Positions 1-6,233 are shown, counted from the first letter of the stretch. The stretch: DNA of 7,098 bases from Actinomycetes bacterium (GCA_021796905.1 JAKABK010000094.1:1-7098), one strand, 5' to 3'. Made by a program: numbers and translations. The notes: a model not told the origin generated them from the letters alone.

Positions 1-1
1 C

Positions 2-1390
2 GGCTCGGCGCTGTCACTCGGACTGGCCCGCAGCCGTATCGAGGAGGCGGGCCTGCTCGGCCGCACGACGTTGATCCCCGTCGAGGACGGCGAGCGGCGC
101 AGGATCGGGCCTTTCGACGTGGAGTTCATCCCGGTGACCCACTCGGTCCCGCACGGTTTCGCCACCGCGTTCCACACCCCCCAAGGGGTGATCGTGCACT
201 CCGGGGACTTCAAGATCGACCTGACGCCGGTCGACGGGCGGACCACCGACCTCGCCCACCTGGGTGCGATCTCCGACGGGGAGGGGGTGCGTCTCCTGCT
301 CTGCGACTCGACCAACGCCGAGGAGGAGGGCCACACCAAGTCCGAGAGCAGCGTCGGGCGGGTGCTCGCCGACCTCTTCGCCGCCCACCGCGACAAGAGG
401 GTGATCGTCGCGTGCTTCGCGAGCCACATCCACCGGATCCAGCAGATCGCCAACGCTGCGATCGGCGAGGGCAGGATCGTGGCCACCCTCGGTCGCTCGA
501 TGGGCAAGAACGTGGCCCTGGCCCGCTCGATGGGCCTGCTCGACATACCCGACAAGTCACTCGTCGACATCGACGCCATCGGCGGCTATCCCCCGGAGCG
601 GGTCTGTGTGATCTCGACCGGTTCGCAGGGCGAGCCGATGTCGGCGCTCACCTTGATGGCAGCCAACGACAACCGGCGGATCAGTGTGGGGGAGGGCGAC
701 CTGGTGGTGTTGTCCTCCCACGCGATCCCCGGCAACGAGACCTCGGTCGGCAAGGTGATCGACGGCTTGTGCCGTCTCGGTGCCGAAGTGGTCCACTCCG
801 GGCTCGCCGACGTTCACGTGAGCGGTCACGCCATGCGCGACGAGCTGCGCCTGTTGCACTCGGTCCTGCGCCCCGCGAGCTTCATCCCGGTCCACGGCGA
901 GTTCCGTCACCTCACCCACAACGCCCAGCTCGCCGCGGAGATGGGGGTGCCGGCCGCGCGGATCCTGCTCGCGGAGGACGGGGACGTGGTGGAGCTGACC
1001 GACGAGAGCATCGACTTCGTCGGGGAGGTCCCCGCCGGCTACCTCTACGTCGACGGGATCGTCGGCGACGTCGGCAGCGGCGTGCTGCGGGACCGCAAGG
1101 CCCTGGCCGAGGAGGGGGTGGTGATGGTGGTGCTCACCGTCGACACCAAGAGCGGCGAGATCGTGACCGGCCCGGAGATCATCACCCGGGGCTGGGTGTA
1201 CGCCCCCGAGGCCGAGGAGCTGTTGGACGAGGCCCGTCGGCGGGTGCTGGCCGCCTTGGAGGACCTCGGCGGGGCGGCGGCAGTGGAGCCCGAGGCGTTG
1301 AAGCGGGCGGCCCGCCAGGCGCTCGGGAAGTTCGTCTCGGAGCGGACCCGCCGGCGCCCGATGATCGTCCCGGTCGTGATGGAGGCCTGA
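2..1390 (+). CDS. rnj: Ribonuclease J, C-terminal part (5' end outside window)
   Basis: RNase J is a metallo-beta-lactamase/beta-CASP ribonuclease acting in cytoplasmic mRNA decay and rRNA maturation, with endonuclease and 5'-3' exonuclease activity. The open frame runs in from the left edge (first codon at base 2), giving 462 visible residues. The N-terminal HxHxDH metal motif lies outside; by comparison with full-length homologues roughly 100 residues are missing. Seen here in order are THSVPH (His about visible residue 47), HSGDFK (metal Asp about 69), the DSTNAE beta-CASP region, ISTGSQGEP, SSHAIPGNE, VHVSGHA and FIPVHGEFRHL, whose histidines complete the active site and RNA phosphate binding. 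A C-terminal dimerisation/RNA-contact domain with GYLYVDGIVGDVG follows. The TTG at 71 is internal, not the start. The family normally has HSxPD where this protein has HSVPH. The gene converges on the CDF transporter. Family assignment is very secure. Confidence 0.96.
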   Translation, partial: GSALSLGLARSRIEEAGLLGRTTLIPVEDGERRRIGPFDVEFIPVTHSVPHGFATAFHTPQGVIVHSGDFKIDLTPVDGRTTDLAHLGAISDGEGVRLLLCDSTNAEEEGHTKSESSVGRVLADLFAAHRDKRVIVACFASHIHRIQQIANAAIGEGRIVATLGRSMGKNVALARSMGLLDIPDKSLVDIDAIGGYPPERVCVISTGSQGEPMSALTLMAANDNRRISVGEGDLVVLSSHAIPGNETSVGKVIDGLCRLGAEVVHSGLADVHVSGHAMRDELRLLHSVLRPASFIPVHGEFRHLTHNAQLAAEMGVPAARILLAEDGDVVELTDESIDFVGEVPAGYLYVDGIVGDVGSGVLRDRKALAEEGVVMVVLTVDTKSGEIVTGPEIITRGWVYAPEAEELLDEARRRVLAALEDLGGAAAVEPEALKRAARQALGKFVSERTRRRPMIVPVVMEA

Positions 1391-1393
1391 TCC

Positions 1394-1419
1394 CGCCGGC
1401 TGCTCAGGGGTGGCCGGCG
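1394..1419. terminator. Possible bidirectional terminator hairpin between convergent genes
   Basis: A 7-bp inverted repeat, CGCCGGC at 1394-1400 and GCCGGCG at 1413-1419, encloses a 12-base loop. It straddles the 13-base gap between the RNase J stop (1388-1390) and the CDF stop (1404-1406). There is no T-tract on either strand, so it could only act as a U-less, actinobacterial-style terminator. The right arm lies inside the last CDF codons. Weak evidence: GC-rich DNA gives such short repeats often. Confidence 0.25.
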
Positions 1420-2312
1420 TGCTCGTGGTCGACGTGACCGCCCGGCTCGAGCTGGAAGGTGGAGTGCTCGACGTCGAAGTGCTCCCCGAGGCAGGCCTGG
1501 AGGGCGTCGAGGATCCGGGGCGTGTGCCCCGACTCGAAGCAGCGGTCCTCCACGACCACGTGCGCCGAGAGGGTCGGCCGGTCGGACCCGACGCTCCAGG
1601 CGTGCAGGTCGTGGACCCCGAGGACGTGCTCGACCTCGCCGATGTGGGCCCGGACCTCTTCGAGCGAGAAGTCCCCGGGGGCGGCCTGCAGGAGGATCCG
1701 CCCGGCGTCGCGCAGGAGCCCCCACGCGGCGGCGAGCATGAGGGCGGCCACGACCAGCGAGGCGACGGCGTCGGCTCTCGCCCAACCGGTGAGCATTATC
1801 ACGAGGCCGGCGAGGGCGGTGCCGAGGAAGCCGAACAGGTCGGTGGCGACATGCACGAAGGCCCCCCGGACGTTGAGCTCGGAACGCCCCGCACGGGAGA
1901 GCAGCGCGGTGGCGGCCAGGTTGACGACCATGCCGGCGAGGGCGACGCCGAGCACGACCGGGCCGTCCACCGGGGGAGGCGTGACGAGCCGCCTCGCCGC
2001 CTCGACGACGATCACCGCGGCGATGACGACGAGGGTCACCCCGTTGCCGGCGGCGGAGAGGATCCCGGCCCGGGCGAACCCGTAGGTCCAGATCCCCTGC
2101 GCCGGGCGGGTGGCGAGGCGGGCAGCCCATACGCTCGCCGCGAGGGCGGCCACGTCGGTGAGCATGTGGCCGGCGTCGGCGAGCAACGCCAGCGAGCCGG
2201 ACAGGACCGCAGCGACGACCTCGACGACCATGAAGGCGGCGATCAGCCCGAGCGCCCCGACCAGGAACCGGACGTCGACGTCGGTCCCGCCGTGGTGGTG
2301 GGCGTGGCTCAC
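1404..2312 (-). CDS. Cation diffusion facilitator family metal efflux transporter (CzcD/ZitB-like)
   Basis: This is a predicted 302-residue inner-membrane antiporter exporting Zn2+, Co2+ or Cd2+ in exchange for protons. The N-terminus is His-rich (SHAHHH). Transmembrane helix 2 carries ALLADAGHMLTD, giving H49-x3-D53, and helix 5 carries HVATDLFG, giving H154-x3-D158. This His-Asp/His-Asp tetrahedral site is characteristic of zinc-transporting CDFs. About six transmembrane segments span roughly residues 15-210, followed by a soluble C-terminal domain with GVHDLHAWSVG and a His-rich tail (HVDHEHAGH). The frame stays open upstream to 2561, but that part overlaps the ArsR gene and reads as Arg-rich shadow. 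GTG at 2312 is preferred: it places the conserved region at the usual distance and overlaps the arsR stop by four bases, implying coupled translation. No good Shine-Dalgarno precedes it. The exact metal cannot be told from sequence. Confidence 0.93.
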   Translation of the reverse strand: MSHAHHHGGTDVDVRFLVGALGLIAAFMVVEVVAAVLSGSLALLADAGHMLTDVAALAASVWAARLATRPAQGIWTYGFARAGILSAAGNGVTLVVIAAVIVVEAARRLVTPPPVDGPVVLGVALAGMVVNLAATALLSRAGRSELNVRGAFVHVATDLFGFLGTALAGLVIMLTGWARADAVASLVVAALMLAAAWGLLRDAGRILLQAAPGDFSLEEVRAHIGEVEHVLGVHDLHAWSVGSDRPTLSAHVVVEDRCFESGHTPRILDALQACLGEHFDVEHSTFQLEPGGHVDHEHAGHP

Positions 2313-2749
2313 GACCCGCCCGCCGCCAGTCCGGCCGGGCCGTGCACGGCGTCGGCGTCGGCCGCGCCGGCCGGCTCGCCGGGGATGAAGTGGGCGATGG
2401 CGACCTCGACGAGGGTGCGGACGTGACCGTCGGCCAACGAGTAGAACGCCATCCGCCCCGAGCGCCTGACGCTCACGACCCGATGGGCTCTGAGGATGCG
2501 CAGAGCGTGGCTGGTCGCCGACTCGCTCGCCCCGGTCGCGGCGGCCAGGTCGCAGACGCACAGCTCGCCGGGGAGCAGCGCGGCTATGAGCCGCAGCCGG
2601 CGTCGGTCGGAGAGCAGGCCGAAGACCTCGGCCAGGTCGACCAGCTCCCCCTCCCCGGGGAGGGTCGAGCTCACCGCCTCCACCCTCGCCACGTCGACCA
2701 TCCGGACCGAACAGGAATCGGCCGTCTCGACGTATGAGGGGAGGTTCAT
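2309..2749 (-). CDS. ArsR/SmtB-family metal-responsive repressor (CadC/CzrA-like)
   Basis: This is a predicted 146-residue winged-helix DNA-binding repressor released from its operator by metal. The HTH region reads CDLAAATGASESATSHALRILR (written across residues 66-87: recognition helix ASESATSHALRILR) and is followed by a wing around residues 91-104. The ELCVCDLA motif places C64 and C66 as in the CadC/ArsR alpha-3 thiolate site, and C13 in the N-terminal arm could add a third thiolate. The alpha-5 site is mostly present: D107-x-H109 and H120, spaced as in SmtB and CzrA, but the fourth ligand position (123) is Pro; E125 is near. ATG at 2749 is chosen because it retains C13; ATG at 2701 is an alternative. 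Neither has a clear Shine-Dalgarno. The downstream transporter overlaps by GTGA, giving a two-gene, probably self-repressed efflux operon. Zn, Cd or Co/Ni are plausible inducers. Confidence 0.92.
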   Translation of the reverse strand: MNLPSYVETADSCSVRMVDVARVEAVSSTLPGEGELVDLAEVFGLLSDRRRLRLIAALLPGELCVCDLAAATGASESATSHALRILRAHRVVSVRRSGRMAFYSLADGHVRTLVEVAIAHFIPGEPAGAADADAVHGPAGLAAGGS

Positions 2750-2751
2750 AT
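2732..2751 (-). promoter_or_regulatory. SmtB/CzrA-like operator at the arsR start
   Basis: Read on the minus strand, the site is ATATGAA-CCTCCC-CTCATAC. This is an imperfect dyad matching the TGAA-N6-TTCA core of SmtB/CzrA-type operators with one mismatch (CTCA for TTCA). It is AT-rich against a very GC-rich background and covers the proposed arsR start codon. It is the expected position for autorepression of arsR and the coupled transporter. The assignment rests on pattern and context only. Confidence 0.55.
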
Positions 2752-2758
2752 TTCGGTG

Positions 2759-2764
2759 AGGGTA
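2759..2764 (-). promoter_or_regulatory. Candidate -10 element for the arsR-CDF operon
   Basis: TACCCT on the minus strand fits the actinobacterial TANNNT -10 pattern and lies nine bases before the ATG at 2749, so the transcript would be leaderless or nearly so. That agrees with the absence of a Shine-Dalgarno. No convincing -35 was found (CCGACA is present but only about 14 bases upstream). The operator would cover the transcription start. Confidence 0.35.
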
Positions 2765-2794
2765 GCCGACCGGGGTGGTGTCGGGTTGCGGTGG

Positions 2795-2823
2795 TCGACC
2801 CGGACAGCCGGGCTGGCTACTGT
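2795..2823 (+). promoter_or_regulatory. Candidate promoter of the BASS-family transporter gene
   Basis: TCGACC at 2795-2800 (4 of 6 to TTGACA) is followed, after exactly 17 bases, by TACTGT at 2818-2823 (TANNNT). The -35 overlaps the 8-bp palindrome GGTCGACC (2793-2800). An inverted repeat, GACAG at 2803-2807 and CTGTC at 2820-2824, spans the spacer and -10, as an operator might. Transcription would begin near 2830, about 65 bases before the first ATG. Confidence 0.4.
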
Positions 2824-2896
2824 CTGCGTCGGGGCTCCGAGCAGCCCGACCGACCACCCCGACATCTACCGCGCCCGTTCCTGACCCGATCTCTCC

Positions 2897-3937
2897 ATGC
2901 GCCACCTTGCAGGCCGCGGGCGACGAGCAGGGCGCGTGGCCGGGCCGCGCAGGGGGGTCGGGCGCCGGGCGCAAGCGGCCGGGGTCGCCGGGACGCCAGG
3001 TCCCGCGAGCCCCACTCGGAGCGTCGCGGTCCGTACCGCCGACTGGCTCGACGACCGGCTGGTGGCGGCGGTCCTGGCGGTCGGGGCTGTCGGCGCCGCC
3101 CTGCCGGCGACCGGCCGGAACCTCGACGCCCGAGGGGCGATCGACCCGACCCTCGCCGTGCTGGTGCTGACCGCCGGGTTCGCGGTCGACCTGGCGGGGG
3201 CCCGGAGCGTCACGGTCCGCCTCGGCCGGTTGGTCGCCGCTCTCGCCGTCGGCAGCGTGTGCCTCCCGCTGCTCGCCTGGGGTATCTCCCGCGCGGCGAC
3301 CGGCGCGGTACGCGACGCGGTGTTGTCGGTCGGTGTCGCCCCGCCCGAGGTCGCCTCCCTCGCTCTCACCGCCCTCGCCGGCGGCGAGGTCCCGGTCGCC
3401 GCCGCCCTCCTCGTAGCCTCGAGCGTCGTCACGGTCCTCGCCGCCGGGCCGGTCCTGGCCCTGCTCGCCGGCGGGCCGGTCGCCTCGTCGGGGATGGGAC
3501 TGCTCGGCACCCTGGCGGTGGTCGTCGCCGCGCCTCTCGCGGTCGGGGTGCTGCTCCGCCGCCTCTCGGGGGACCGGGAGCCCATCGTCGGTGCCATGCG
3601 GGTCGCAGGGGGCCTGTCGCTGCTGGTCCTGCTCTGGGAGGTGGCCAGCCAGGTCCACCTGGAGGTGGTCTACCTGGGTGCCGCCGGGCTGCTCGCCGCC
3701 TTCCTCGCCGGCTCCGGGTTGCTCGGGGCGGCGGTCGCTGCCGGCGTCGAGCGGTCCGGGCGGCCCGGGCTCGTGCTCCCGGTGGCGATGCGCGACTTCG
3801 CGGTCGCGGCGGGTATCGCTGCCGCCGCGTTCGGACCGGCGGCGACCGGCGCGCTCGGGATCTACGGCCTGTTGGTGCTCGTCGTCGGCACGCTCACCGC
3901 CCGGCACACCCCGAGGAGGCCCCGGACGGAGAGCTGA
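2897..3937 (+). CDS. Bile acid:sodium symporter (BASS/SBF) superfamily membrane protein
   Basis: This is a predicted polytopic membrane transporter of about 346 residues, with some eight to ten hydrophobic segments from residue 54 onward. The central GVAPPEVASLALTALAGGEV segment resembles the family's conserved motif that ends in ALAGG, and MRDFAVAAGIA near the C-terminus resembles the RNFALAxG-type motif. The family moves organic anions, steroids, pantoate or keto-acids with Na+; the substrate here cannot be inferred. It is not clearly ACR3, since no ACR3-type Cys motif is seen. The first 45 or so residues are Arg/Gly/Pro-rich and unlike the family, so the true start may be the GTG at 2936 or another site. 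No Shine-Dalgarno supports either. It is divergent from the arsR-CDF operon with 147 bases between, so shared control is possible but unproven. Family call is good, start uncertain. Confidence 0.8.
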   Translation: MRHLAGRGRRAGRVAGPRRGVGRRAQAAGVAGTPGPASPTRSVAVRTADWLDDRLVAAVLAVGAVGAALPATGRNLDARGAIDPTLAVLVLTAGFAVDLAGARSVTVRLGRLVAALAVGSVCLPLLAWGISRAATGAVRDAVLSVGVAPPEVASLALTALAGGEVPVAAALLVASSVVTVLAAGPVLALLAGGPVASSGMGLLGTLAVVVAAPLAVGVLLRRLSGDREPIVGAMRVAGGLSLLVLLWEVASQVHLEVVYLGAAGLLAAFLAGSGLLGAAVAAGVERSGRPGLVLPVAMRDFAVAAGIAAAAFGPAATGALGIYGLLVLVVGTLTARHTPRRPRTES

Positions 3938-4047
3938 GCGCGGCCCACGGCGGGATCGTCGTCGCGCCGTGCCCGCTCGGGGGGTGGGGTCTACCGGCAC
4001 GACCAGGGGCACCCGGCCCCCCGGCACGGGTTCCCGGCTCGCGCCGT

Positions 4048-4060
4048 TAGCTTGGGGGTA
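4048..4060 (+). promoter_or_regulatory. Probable leaderless promoter of the VWA gene
   Basis: TAGCTT (4048-4053) fits TANNNT and ends six bases before the ATG at 4060. Transcription would therefore start at or next to the A of the start codon. There is no Shine-Dalgarno (the GGGGG at 4054-4058 lies too close to the ATG to serve), so leaderless translation is the natural reading. No -35 match was found. Confidence 0.5.
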
Positions 4061-6060
4061 TGGCTCGCTTCAGCTACTCGCGCTGGGATGGGACCCAGGT
4101 CGGCTTCGAGTACGGCGCCGACGACGCCTTCCGGGAGCTGACCGACGAGCTGATCTACCACGGGGAGCTCAACCACGCCCTCCGGCGTCTGTTGCAGCGC
4201 GGTTTCCGGGACCGCAACGGGGCCCGGGTCTCGGGATTGCGGGAGCTGCTCGAGCAGGTGCGCCGGCGGCGCCAGGAGCTGCTCGACAGCCACGACATCG
4301 GCTCCCCCCTGGCTGACGCCGCTCGCCGCCTGGAGGAGATCCTCGACCAGGAGCGGGCGGCGCTCGACGACGCCTACCGGCAGGCCCGGGAGGCCGGCGG
4401 GGACCGGGACCGTTCCGACGCCGCCGCCGAGGCCGGTCTGCGCCTCGACCTCCTGCCCTCCGACCTGGCCGGGAGGTTGAAGGAGCTCCAGTCCTACGAC
4501 TGGAGCGACGCCGACGCCGGGAGGCGTTACGCCGAGCTGGTCGAGCAGTTGCGCTCCGAGATGCTCTCGGCGCACTTCGAGCGGATGCGCTCCGCGATGT
4601 CGGACATCTCACCCGAGGCGCTGCAGCGCAACAAGGACATGATCGACGCCCTCAACCGGATCCTCGAGGAGCGGGCCGCCGGGCACGACACCGACCGGAT
4701 GTTCGAGGAGCTCATGGAGCGCTACGGGGACATGTTCCCCGGCAACCCCCAGACACTCGACGAGCTGCTCGAGGACCTCGCCGCGCAGATGGCAGCGATG
4801 AGCCAGCTGCTGGCGTCGATGAGCCCCGATCAGCGCGCCGAGCTGCAGGCCCTCTCCGACGCCCTGCTCGAGGACATGGACCTGCGTTGGCAGATGGAGC
4901 GCCTCGGGGCCAACCTGCGGGGCGCCTTCCCCCAGATGGGCTGGGACCGCAGCCGGGGCTCGGGCGGGGACGGGGACCCTCTCGGGCTCGGGCAGGCAGC
5001 GGAGCTGATGAACCGGATCGGCGAGCTCGACCAGCTGGAGGCGATCATGTCCGGCGCGGACAACCCGGCTGCCCTGGCCGAGATCGACGTGGAACGGGCC
5101 GCCCAGCTCCTCGACGACGACGCGGCCCGCAGTCTCGAGCAGCTCGCCCGGGTCGCCAGGGCCTTGCAGGACGCCGGGCTCGCCGAGCGGCGCGAGGGCC
5201 GTTTGGAGCTGACCCCGAGGGGGTTGCGGGCCGTCGGACGCAACGCCCTCGACGACCTGTTCACCCGCCTGGTCAAGGACCGGATGGGCCGTCACTCCGC
5301 CGAGACCGTCGGTACCGGTCACGAACGCACCTACGAGACCAAGGCCTACGAGTGGGGTGACCCCTGGAACCTGTCGATCGAGCGGACCGTCCGCAACGGC
5401 ATCGGTCGCAGCGGGGCCGGCACGCCGGTCAGGCTCGCCCCCGAGGACTTCGAGGTCGAGCGCACCGAGTCCCTCACCCGGACTGCGACGGTGCTCGCCC
5501 TCGACCTGTCGCTGTCGATGGAGTTCCGGGGTAACTTCCTCGCCGCCAAGAAGGTGGCGATGGCCATGCACGCCTTGATATCGGGGCAGTACCCGACCGA
5601 CTACCTGGGCCTGGTCGGCTTCGGGGAAAGGGCTCGTGAGCTGAGCCCGGCAGAGCTGCCCGAGGTGTCGTGGGACTACAGCTACGGCACCAACATGCAC
5701 CACGCGCTCCTGCTCGCCCGGAGGATGCTCGCCCGCCAGGGCGGCACCAAGCAGGTGTTCATGATCACCGACGGCGAGCCGACCGCGCACCTGCTCGACG
5801 ACGGTGAGGTGCTGTTCAACTACCCGCCGGTGCGTGAGACGATCGACCGCACCGTCGCCGAGGTGCTGGCCTGCACCCGGGAGGGGGTGACGATCAACAC
5901 CTTCGTGCTCGACGCCACCCCGGACCTGTGCCGCTTCGTGGAACGTCTCGCCGAGATCAACCGGGGGCGGGTCTTCTTCACCACCCCCGACACCCTCGGC
6001 GACTACGTGCTGGTCGACTTCCTCGACCAGAAGCGGGCCCGGCGCCGGCGCAGCGCCTGA
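4060..6060 (+). CDS. VWA domain protein (COG4867 / Rv0959-like)
   Basis: This 666-residue, probably cytoplasmic protein has no signal peptide or membrane segment. The N-terminal two-thirds is charged and helical, with coiled-coil-like stretches around residues 60-130 and 180-215 and a winged-helix-like GRLELTPRGLRAVG near 380-392. The C-terminal third is a von Willebrand A domain with a complete MIDAS: DLSLS (D482, S484, S486), T544 in YGTNMHH, and D571 in ITDGEP. Length and architecture match the actinobacterial family that includes M. tuberculosis Rv0959, as I recall it, whose members usually sit next to a MoxR/Mg-chelatase-like AAA+ ATPase (Rv0958). That pairing suggests a metal-dependent substrate adaptor for a chaperone-like or metal-insertion ATPase; the molecular function is unknown. 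No ATPase flanks it here. The start at 4060 agrees with the leaderless promoter. The tail is basic (KRARRRRSA). Confidence 0.88.
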   Translation: MARFSYSRWDGTQVGFEYGADDAFRELTDELIYHGELNHALRRLLQRGFRDRNGARVSGLRELLEQVRRRRQELLDSHDIGSPLADAARRLEEILDQERAALDDAYRQAREAGGDRDRSDAAAEAGLRLDLLPSDLAGRLKELQSYDWSDADAGRRYAELVEQLRSEMLSAHFERMRSAMSDISPEALQRNKDMIDALNRILEERAAGHDTDRMFEELMERYGDMFPGNPQTLDELLEDLAAQMAAMSQLLASMSPDQRAELQALSDALLEDMDLRWQMERLGANLRGAFPQMGWDRSRGSGGDGDPLGLGQAAELMNRIGELDQLEAIMSGADNPAALAEIDVERAAQLLDDDAARSLEQLARVARALQDAGLAERREGRLELTPRGLRAVGRNALDDLFTRLVKDRMGRHSAETVGTGHERTYETKAYEWGDPWNLSIERTVRNGIGRSGAGTPVRLAPEDFEVERTESLTRTATVLALDLSLSMEFRGNFLAAKKVAMAMHALISGQYPTDYLGLVGFGERARELSPAELPEVSWDYSYGTNMHHALLLARRMLARQGGTKQVFMITDGEPTAHLLDDGEVLFNYPPVRETIDRTVAEVLACTREGVTINTFVLDATPDLCRFVERLAEINRGRVFFTTPDTLGDYVLVDFLDQKRARRRRSA

Positions 6061-6102
6061 GGCTCCCGGCCCGCCCTGGTCCGGGGTTCGTGCGCCTCCG
6101 CT

Positions 6103-6123
6103 CCGCCCGGCCCCCGGGGGCGG
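6103..6123 (+). terminator. Possible terminator hairpin after the VWA gene
   Basis: CCGCCC at 6103-6108 can pair with GGGCGG at 6118-6123 around a nine-base loop. The same place holds the perfect 12-bp palindrome GCCCCCGGGGGC (6110-6121). It lies 42 bases after the VWA stop and has no T-tract. A U-less terminator is plausible, but GC-only repeats in this composition are weak evidence. Confidence 0.3.
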
Positions 6124-6133
6124 GACCCGAGTA

Positions 6134-6171
6134 GCTGGGATCTTCCTCGCCGACCACCGGGTCATCCCAGC
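6134..6171. repeat. Perfect 8-bp inverted repeat with 22-base spacer
   Basis: GCTGGGAT at 6134-6141 and ATCCCAGC at 6164-6171 are exact reverse complements separated by 22 bases. The spacing suits either an RNA stem-loop at the end of the VWA transcript or a DNA-binding dyad upstream of whiB. The right arm overlaps the C-run tract that forms the minus-strand G-quadruplex motif. Confidence 0.5.
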
Positions 6172-6189
6172 CCCGCCCCCCGACCCCCC
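6166..6189 (-). other. G-quadruplex motif on the minus strand upstream of whiB
   Basis: On the plus strand four C-runs of 3, 4, 6 and 6 are separated by AG, G and GA. The minus strand therefore carries G6-N2-G6-N1-G4-N2-G3, a canonical four-run quadruplex motif with very short loops. It is on the template strand for whiB transcription, about 120 bases before the start codon. Folding in the cell is not shown. Confidence 0.5.
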
Positions 6190-6233
6190 GGTCCGACCGT
6201 CCGACCCCGCCTCCAGCTCCCGGGGATCACCAC

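Noticed and set aside
1410..2426. Plus-strand frame opposite the CDF gene
   Set aside because: Acidic low-complexity product antisense to a transporter with intact metal-site motifs.
2313..2561. Upstream extension of the CDF frame
   Set aside because: It overlaps most of arsR in another frame and is Arg/Pro-rich without homology. The GTG at 2312 with GTGA overlap fits the family N-terminus.
2897..3937. ACR3-type arsenite exporter paired with the ArsR regulator
   Set aside because: Tempting because of the neighbouring ArsR gene, but the protein lacks the ACR3-type Cys motif and reads as another BASS-superfamily branch. The ArsR protein pairs with the CDF pump instead.
2750..4027. Long upstream extension of the arsR frame on the minus strand
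   Set aside because: The extension is antisense to the BASS-family gene, is Arg/Gly/Asp-rich without motifs, and would bury the operator in coding sequence. ArsR proteins are about 100-150 residues, so ATG at 2749 is sufficient.
3994..4028. Direct repeat CCGGCACG at 3994-4001 and 4021-4028
   Set aside because: Only eight G/C-rich bases, two copies, no further structure; consistent with composition. The rest of 3938-4047 shows no gene or clear terminator.
2734..4050. 438-codon plus-strand frame over the BASS gene
   Set aside because: Arg/Gly/Pro shadow; the alternative frame shows clear membrane helices and family motifs.
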